Below are positions 59,923-64,000 of a stretch of DNA of 64,000 bases, piece by piece (the first letter of the stretch is position 1; each line of letters starts with the position of its first letter). Under the pieces are notes generated by a model. The model was not told the origin of the DNA and ran no database searches. It saw only the letters and a program-made list of their open reading frames with translations. The stretch lies in NCBI RefSeq assembly GCF_001513965.1, contig NZ_KQ948021.1:264562-328561 (forward strand), given 5' to 3'. Origin of the DNA: Streptomyces cellostaticus (GTDB lineage Bacteria > Actinomycetota > Actinomycetes > Streptomycetales > Streptomycetaceae). The position numbers were made by a program, and so were the translations under genes.

Positions 59923-61620
59923 TCAGTGTTCCGTGTTGCAGCAGCCGTCTGCGCCGGCGGTGTCCGAGACCGCGTCGAGGCGGCAGAAGCAGGACGCCTC
60001 GATCGGTACGTCCGCCGACGCGGCGGCAATCTTCAACTGCTGGGCCACGATCTGCGCCTCTCCCGCCTTGCCCAGCCGGACCAGACACTCGTGCAGCCCG
60101 TGCAGGGCCCAGACATTGCCAGGGTGCTGCAAGGCGCGCGGAAGGGTGTCGTCGAGCCCCAGGTCGGCCCGATAGACCGCCTCGGCCTCCGCGACGCGCC
60201 CTTGTTCCAGGAGCAGGGCGCCGTATGCGTGCCGGGTGGGCTGCATCCATCCCCACGGCTCGTCGTAGGGAAGATTGTCATCCCAGGCGATCGACCGCTC
60301 GAGAGCGGCGAAGGCGGCGTCGTAATCGCCCTTGCGGTAGGCGAGTTCGCCGTCGAGCATCGCCGACGCGACCGCCAGGATGTCGGCGCAGGTGTTGTTG
60401 AACAGCATGCGCGTCTCGGGCACCCGGGCGACCGCCTCGCCGAACAGGCGCCGTTCGGCCTCGGCCTCGGCGATACGACCGGTCGCCGAGAACGCGACTC
60501 CTCGGGCGTAGTGAAGCATCGCCGTGCTCACGCTGTAGAGCTCCGGGTCGGCGGGCACGGGCATACGCAGGATGTCGCTCCAGCGGCCGAAGCGGATCAG
60601 TGCGTGGACCCGCATGGCGAGGAAGCCTTCCAGCCAGTCAGCCATCGGTGGGCTCTGCACGCGCAGCAGCTCCTCCGGGACGGACGCCTCCAACTGGGCA
60701 ACGGCCTCCAGAGCGTTCCGTGACTGGCCGAGGAACATCGCGCCGTAGATCTTGAAATGGTAGTTGTGCGACCGGTACAGCGTGTAGAAGTTCATCGCGC
60801 CGGCCCGTGCGTGGAACTTCTCGTCGGCGACGATCGCGTCGCTGTTGTCCGACACCACGCGACGGTAGTCGCCGCACAGCACCTCGATATGTGAAGGCAT
60901 GTGCTGCAGGTGGCCGGCGTCGGGGACCAGGCCGCGCAGCCGGTCGGCGACGGGCAGGGCCGCCTCGGGCGTCGGGGACATCTCCATCAGGTGGATGTAC
61001 ATGTGCAGGATGCCGAGGTGTGCCGCCCCGGCGTCCGTCGCGAGCGCCCGGTCAAGGACGGCCTTGGCCTCGAGCGTGCGGGCGCCCTCGGCCGGCTCAC
61101 CGGTGCGTAGGTTCCACAGCTGCCAGGGAGTGAGATTCATCAGCGCGTCGGCGTACAGGGTGGCGATGTCGGCGTCATCAGGGGCACGTTCGTAGACGGC
61201 GCGCATGCTGTCGGCGTAGGGCGCGTTCCACACGGAGCAGTCCCCGACGGCCTCGGCCTGCGGATAGCGGGCGCGCAATGCGCCGATCAGGGCCCGTTCG
61301 ACGGGCGTGGCGCCGGCCTCCGCCTTCTCGTGGGCGCGTTCTACGGCGGCATGGGTACGTTCGACGGTACGTGCAAGGTCCTGCTCGTCGAAGAACTCCC
61401 ACGGCTTGTTGTAGTTGGGTCCGAGCGCGTACGCGATGCCCCAGTGCGCCATGGCGCAGCCGGGGTCGGCCGCGGCGGCGGCTTCGAAGCAGGAGACGGC
61501 TTCCTCGTGGTTGAAGGCGTACGTCCAGATCAGTCCCCGGTCGAACCACAGTTGTGCCTCGGGAGAGGAAGTCGTCACGGGGCGGCTGTAAGGGCCGAGA
61601 TCGTAGTAGTCCATGTCCAT
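59923..61620 (-). CDS. TPR-repeat protein of unknown function
   Basis: 565 residues from ATG 61620, with GGGAAG upstream. Tetratricopeptide-type helices are visible throughout, for example FNHEEAVSCFEAAAAADPGC near residue 36, YRKGDYDAAFAALERSIAWD near 440 and LEQGRVAEAEAVYRADLGLD near 480. Several Cys sit at the C-terminus (EASCFCRLD, GCCNTEH), possibly a metal site. There is no signal peptide. Proteins of this whole-length type are found in many bacteria without a defined role. It is convergent with the hydrolase remnant. Confidence 0.8.
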   Translation of the reverse strand: MDMDYYDLGPYSRPVTTSSPEAQLWFDRGLIWTYAFNHEEAVSCFEAAAAADPGCAMAHWGIAYALGPNYNKPWEFFDEQDLARTVERTHAAVERAHEKAEAGATPVERALIGALRARYPQAEAVGDCSVWNAPYADSMRAVYERAPDDADIATLYADALMNLTPWQLWNLRTGEPAEGARTLEAKAVLDRALATDAGAAHLGILHMYIHLMEMSPTPEAALPVADRLRGLVPDAGHLQHMPSHIEVLCGDYRRVVSDNSDAIVADEKFHARAGAMNFYTLYRSHNYHFKIYGAMFLGQSRNALEAVAQLEASVPEELLRVQSPPMADWLEGFLAMRVHALIRFGRWSDILRMPVPADPELYSVSTAMLHYARGVAFSATGRIAEAEAERRLFGEAVARVPETRMLFNNTCADILAVASAMLDGELAYRKGDYDAAFAALERSIAWDDNLPYDEPWGWMQPTRHAYGALLLEQGRVAEAEAVYRADLGLDDTLPRALQHPGNVWALHGLHECLVRLGKAGEAQIVAQQLKIAAASADVPIEASCFCRLDAVSDTAGADGCCNTEH

Positions 61621-61909
61621 GGAACTTCCCTGACTGCCCGACCGCCGAGGCGCCGGGAACCGACCGCAGTGATGTCGCAGAGCGCGCACTGCGCAGCATA
61701 GTGTGCCGAGTCGTGAATTGGTCACCAACAGTAGGCGGGCGCGGGTTCCTTGCGGACCAGATCAACCGGCGGCTGCCCAAAGGGGTCGTTCACTCCGCTC
61801 GTGGATTCCAGCGGTAACGGCGGACGGCCACCGCCGCACCGGCCCCCTTGGGCTTCTCTGGTGGATCACGTCTCGCAGACGAATCGCTGTGCCCCTCGCT
61901 CCTTCGTGC

Positions 61910-62299
61910 TCAGCTCTGCAGCCGTGCCTGATCCTTCTCTGTCACTGCGTAGCCGGGCACGGACGGCCACCGAACAGTCAGCACCACCGACTCTTCCTCC
62001 GCGAACCACGAGTGGTCGACTCCGCGCCCCCACACGACGTAATCACCCTGTTCTTGCAGAAGAACGCTGCGGCCGGGGAGTTCAACGCGGAAGCGGCCGC
62101 TGACGAGAACCAGGAGAGCTGTGCGTTCCTCGCCCCTCACCCACTGCAATCGCTCATCGCCACGGGGGTGGACGCCCCATTTGATCTCTACAGCCTCGCT
62201 GTGCCTCGGATCGCCGACGTCCTTGAAGTGCCCGAGGAGCCATCCCCGGTCCAGTGCCGCATCCTTGCCTGCGTTGCCCACGTACACGCTGTCGCTCAC
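61910..62299 (-). CDS. cupin-fold small protein
   Basis: 129 residues from GTG 62299 (SDSVYVGNAGKDAALD); TTG 62335 is an alternative with a better ribosome site. A single cupin barrel is seen: KWGVHPRGDERLQWV as first motif and GDYVVWGRGVDHSWFAEEES as second, with only part of the metal-binding His/Glu set, so metal binding is uncertain. It could be a sugar- or signal-binding domain or a small isomerase. No operon partner is visible. Confidence 0.7.
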   Translation of the reverse strand: MSDSVYVGNAGKDAALDRGWLLGHFKDVGDPRHSEAVEIKWGVHPRGDERLQWVRGEERTALLVLVSGRFRVELPGRSVLLQEQGDYVVWGRGVDHSWFAEEESVVLTVRWPSVPGYAVTEKDQARLQS

Positions 62300-62418
62300 A
62301 TGGCCGGACGCTAGCAGCCGCTCCAGTGAGCGCAACCAGCACCTTCGTGCGGGACGTCTGCGCGGTCATCGAGAAGCGCTCGGGAAAGACACCCCCTTTG
62401 CCCCGGCTCTCGCGCGGG

Positions 62419-62658
62419 CTACCGCTGATATCGGGCCTCAGCCTTGGCCCGGAACTTCTCGAACTTCTCCGGCCGATATCGCTCATGCCACAACACATTC
62501 AGCGCACCCAGGCCGCACAACAACAGAGTGCCGAGTGTCCAACCCGCTACCACTGGCCAACTGCGGTGCCCAGCAATGTTCGTGACCGCCGCAACAACAG
62601 CAGCGCCGGCCGACATGAGGGCCTGCCGTATCCACCATCTTCGAGACATGCTGCGCAC
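62419..62658 (-). CDS. small two-helix membrane protein
   Basis: 79 residues from GTG 62658, preceded by GGGAG eight bases upstream. Two hydrophobic segments (ALMSAGAAVVAAVTNIAG and VVAGWTLGTLLLCGLGALNV) are followed by a basic amphipathic tail (ERYRPEKFEKFRAKAEARYQ). No family is recognised. The ribosome site, codon use and membrane pattern support a real gene. Confidence 0.6.
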   Translation of the reverse strand: MRSMSRRWWIRQALMSAGAAVVAAVTNIAGHRSWPVVAGWTLGTLLLCGLGALNVLWHERYRPEKFEKFRAKAEARYQR

Positions 62659-62828
62659 TCTAAGCGCTCCCCCGGCACCAGTGTTCGAGGAGACTCAACC
62701 GTGACCCGTGGTCACTCCGTGCTTGCCTCTGCGGGGCAAGATGGAGGCATGCGGGATGAGTTGGCGTCCTTGGCCGGATCGGCCTGCTCGATGGCGGCCG
62801 GGACGCAGGTCGAACGCGCTCAACGCCA

Positions 62829-63437
62829 TCAGGGGACCTCGGGGCCGCGGTACTCGCTCATCGCGTCGATGAGCCAGCGGGCGAGGTAGTCGGCGAACGA
62901 GGACCGCGGGAACAGCCGGTACGTGGGCGTGTCGTCGGCCTGCCAGAGCAGCACCGCGACGGGGCCGACCGTGGTCGACACCGCCTTGCCGGGTGCGAAG
63001 GACCGGGGATGCAGGTCCAGCGGGCAGCCTTTCTCCAGCACCTGCCGGGCGGCCGGGCCGCTCAGCTCCAGCGTGGTGCGGTTCGCCGAGACGTCCACGA
63101 CCGAGCCCGGGGCGCCGCCGAGTGCCTCCCGCAACTCGGTGGCCACGGCGGTCGCGTCGGCCTGGGACAGCACCAGCCATTCGTCAGGGCCGAGCCAGGC
63201 GATGGTGTGGGGGCCGGATGTGGTGGTGTGGCCGCACTCGCGTGGGAGGGGCGCGCCCAGGCTCTTCTCGATGCGGTCGGCCGCTTCGGAAGCGGGGGCG
63301 ACGCGCAGGTTCACCATGGTGACGAACGGCCACTCGGTCAGCGTGACGCCACGGGCGCCGGTGACCGTTGCGGCGCGCATCCGTTCTTCCAGGTGCGCCA
63401 ACGGGCTTACCCGTGCGTCGATCGTCGGCTCAGCCAT
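62829..63437 (-). CDS. soxG: sarcosine oxidase gamma subunit
   Basis: 202 residues from ATG 63437, overlapping the alpha-subunit stop by eight bases. It has the SoxG pattern: ARVSPLAHL near the N-terminus, GPHTIAWLGPDEWLVLS mid-protein, VVDVSANRTTLELSGPAA and RSSFADYLARWLIDAM at the end. Gamma is the small structural subunit of the heterotetrameric enzyme that oxidises sarcosine to glycine, formaldehyde (as methylene-tetrahydrofolate) and H2O2. It is the last gene of a sox operon that continues beyond the right edge. Confidence 0.88.
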   Translation of the reverse strand: MAEPTIDARVSPLAHLEERMRAATVTGARGVTLTEWPFVTMVNLRVAPASEAADRIEKSLGAPLPRECGHTTTSGPHTIAWLGPDEWLVLSQADATAVATELREALGGAPGSVVDVSANRTTLELSGPAARQVLEKGCPLDLHPRSFAPGKAVSTTVGPVAVLLWQADDTPTYRLFPRSSFADYLARWLIDAMSEYRGPEVP

Positions 63438-64000
63438 CGCGCTTGGTCCCTTCGGGGTCGTAGAGGACGAAGTCGGCCACCTCGACGGGCACCAGGTCCT
63501 CGCCCACCGGGGCGAGCAGGGTCTCGCCGATTCGTGCCCGCCCGTCGGCGACGAGGGCGAGGGCGAAGGGGCGGCCGAGGGCCGGGCTGTGGTAGCTGGA
63601 GGTGACGTGGCCGAGCATGGGGACGGGCACCGTCTCCAAGTTGACGTCCGGCGCGACGAGTTGGGTGCCCTCCGGCAGCCGGGTCGTGCGGTCACTCGGC
63701 AGCAGGCCGACCAACTGCTTGCGGTCGGTGCGGGAGGTGTCGGCGCGGGAGTAGGACCGCTTGCCGACGAAGTCCTTCTGCTGGGAGACGACCCACGACA
63801 TGCCCGCGTCCTGCGGGGTGAGGGTGCCGTCGGTGTCCTGGCCGACGATGATGTAGCCCTTCTCGGCCCGCAGCACGTGCATGGTCTCGGTGCCGTACGG
63901 GGTGATGCCGTACGGCCGCCCGGCCTCGTACACCTGCTCCCATAGGGACAGGCCGTACCAGGCGGAGACGTTGATCTCGTAGGCGAGTTCGCCGGAGAAG
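63430..64000 (-). CDS. soxA: sarcosine oxidase alpha subunit, C-terminal part (cut by window)
   Basis: About 190 C-terminal residues are visible; the 5' part lies outside the window. FSGELAYEINVSAWYGLSLW, GTETMHVLRAEKGYIIVGQD, KDFVGKRSY and the GcvT-like end (GHVTSSYHSPALGRPFALAL) are characteristic of the tetrahydrofolate-binding aminomethyltransferase-like domain of SoxA. The subunit passes the one-carbon unit to folate. The order alpha then gamma matches soxBDAG operons. Confidence 0.9.
   Translation of the reverse strand, partial: FSGELAYEINVSAWYGLSLWEQVYEAGRPYGITPYGTETMHVLRAEKGYIIVGQDTDGTLTPQDAGMSWVVSQQKDFVGKRSYSRADTSRTDRKQLVGLLPSDRTTRLPEGTQLVAPDVNLETVPVPMLGHVTSSYHSPALGRPFALALVADGRARIGETLLAPVGEDLVPVEVADFVLYDPEGTKRDG

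Noticed and set aside
1..64000. CRISPR arrays, insertion sequences, tRNA or rRNA genes
   Set aside because: No regularly spaced repeats, transposase motifs, terminal inverted repeats or cloverleaf-like blocks were noticed. The visual search cannot exclude a single tRNA.

Overview
The window looks like Streptomyces or a close relative. Base composition is very GC-rich with strong third-position G/C in the real genes. GTG starts are common, genes are often joined by 4-base ATGA overlaps, and leucine TTA codons are rare enough to stand out. A mycothiol-type DinB-fold protein, a TerD stress protein and many MFS pumps also fit. No rRNA, tRNA, CRISPR array or insertion sequence was recognised.

Layout. 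1-7 kb: an isochorismatase-fold hydrolase (cut by the window edge) with an NCS1 transporter; a threonine/serine dehydratase opposite a DauR/YheO-type regulator; a chloramphenicol-phosphotransferase-like kinase with a fosmidomycin-resistance-type pump and a divergent AraC regulator. 7-14 kb: a nucleotidyltransferase and a four-gene NRPS-independent siderophore operon (two IucA/IucC synthetases, a PLP decarboxylase, an MFS exporter). 14-18 kb: an OmpR-type two-component system tail-to-tail with a CNNM/CBS membrane protein. 18-22 kb: ArsR regulator, TerD fusion protein, GlsB-type membrane protein, DHA2 pump.

22.4-39.7 kb is the centrepiece: twelve co-directional, mostly overlapping genes. They encode a hotdog protein, a TrpB2-like PLP enzyme, an aldehyde dehydrogenase, an SDR, an acyl-CoA/ACP ligase, a second aldehyde dehydrogenase, a formyltransferase-adenylation-PCP NRPS whose adenylation pocket reads as glycine, a PP-loop ATPase, a KS-(relic AT)-ACP polyketide synthase, a discrete KS, a short Cys-less KS partner and an ACP. 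The formyl-glycine NRPS plus PP-loop ATPase is the pair that builds the 5-substituted oxazole of oxazolomycin and conglobatin. Here it sits in an unfamiliar, very small KS/KS-partner/ACP context, so I read the locus as a candidate undescribed 5-oxazole pathway. An IclR regulator and a quinone-oxidoreductase-type gene lie just beyond it, behind three copies of a TTCTC-N7-GAGAA palindrome. An ATP-grasp gene with a TTA codon follows.

43-64 kb is accessory and housekeeping: two secreted serine hydrolases, a peptide ABC importer operon, a membrane protein, a decayed gene, a sulfotransferase, a TetR/DHA2 efflux pair with clear operators, a DinB-fold enzyme, a serine hydrolase remnant, a TPR protein, a cupin, a small membrane protein, and the end of a sarcosine oxidase operon running off the right edge.
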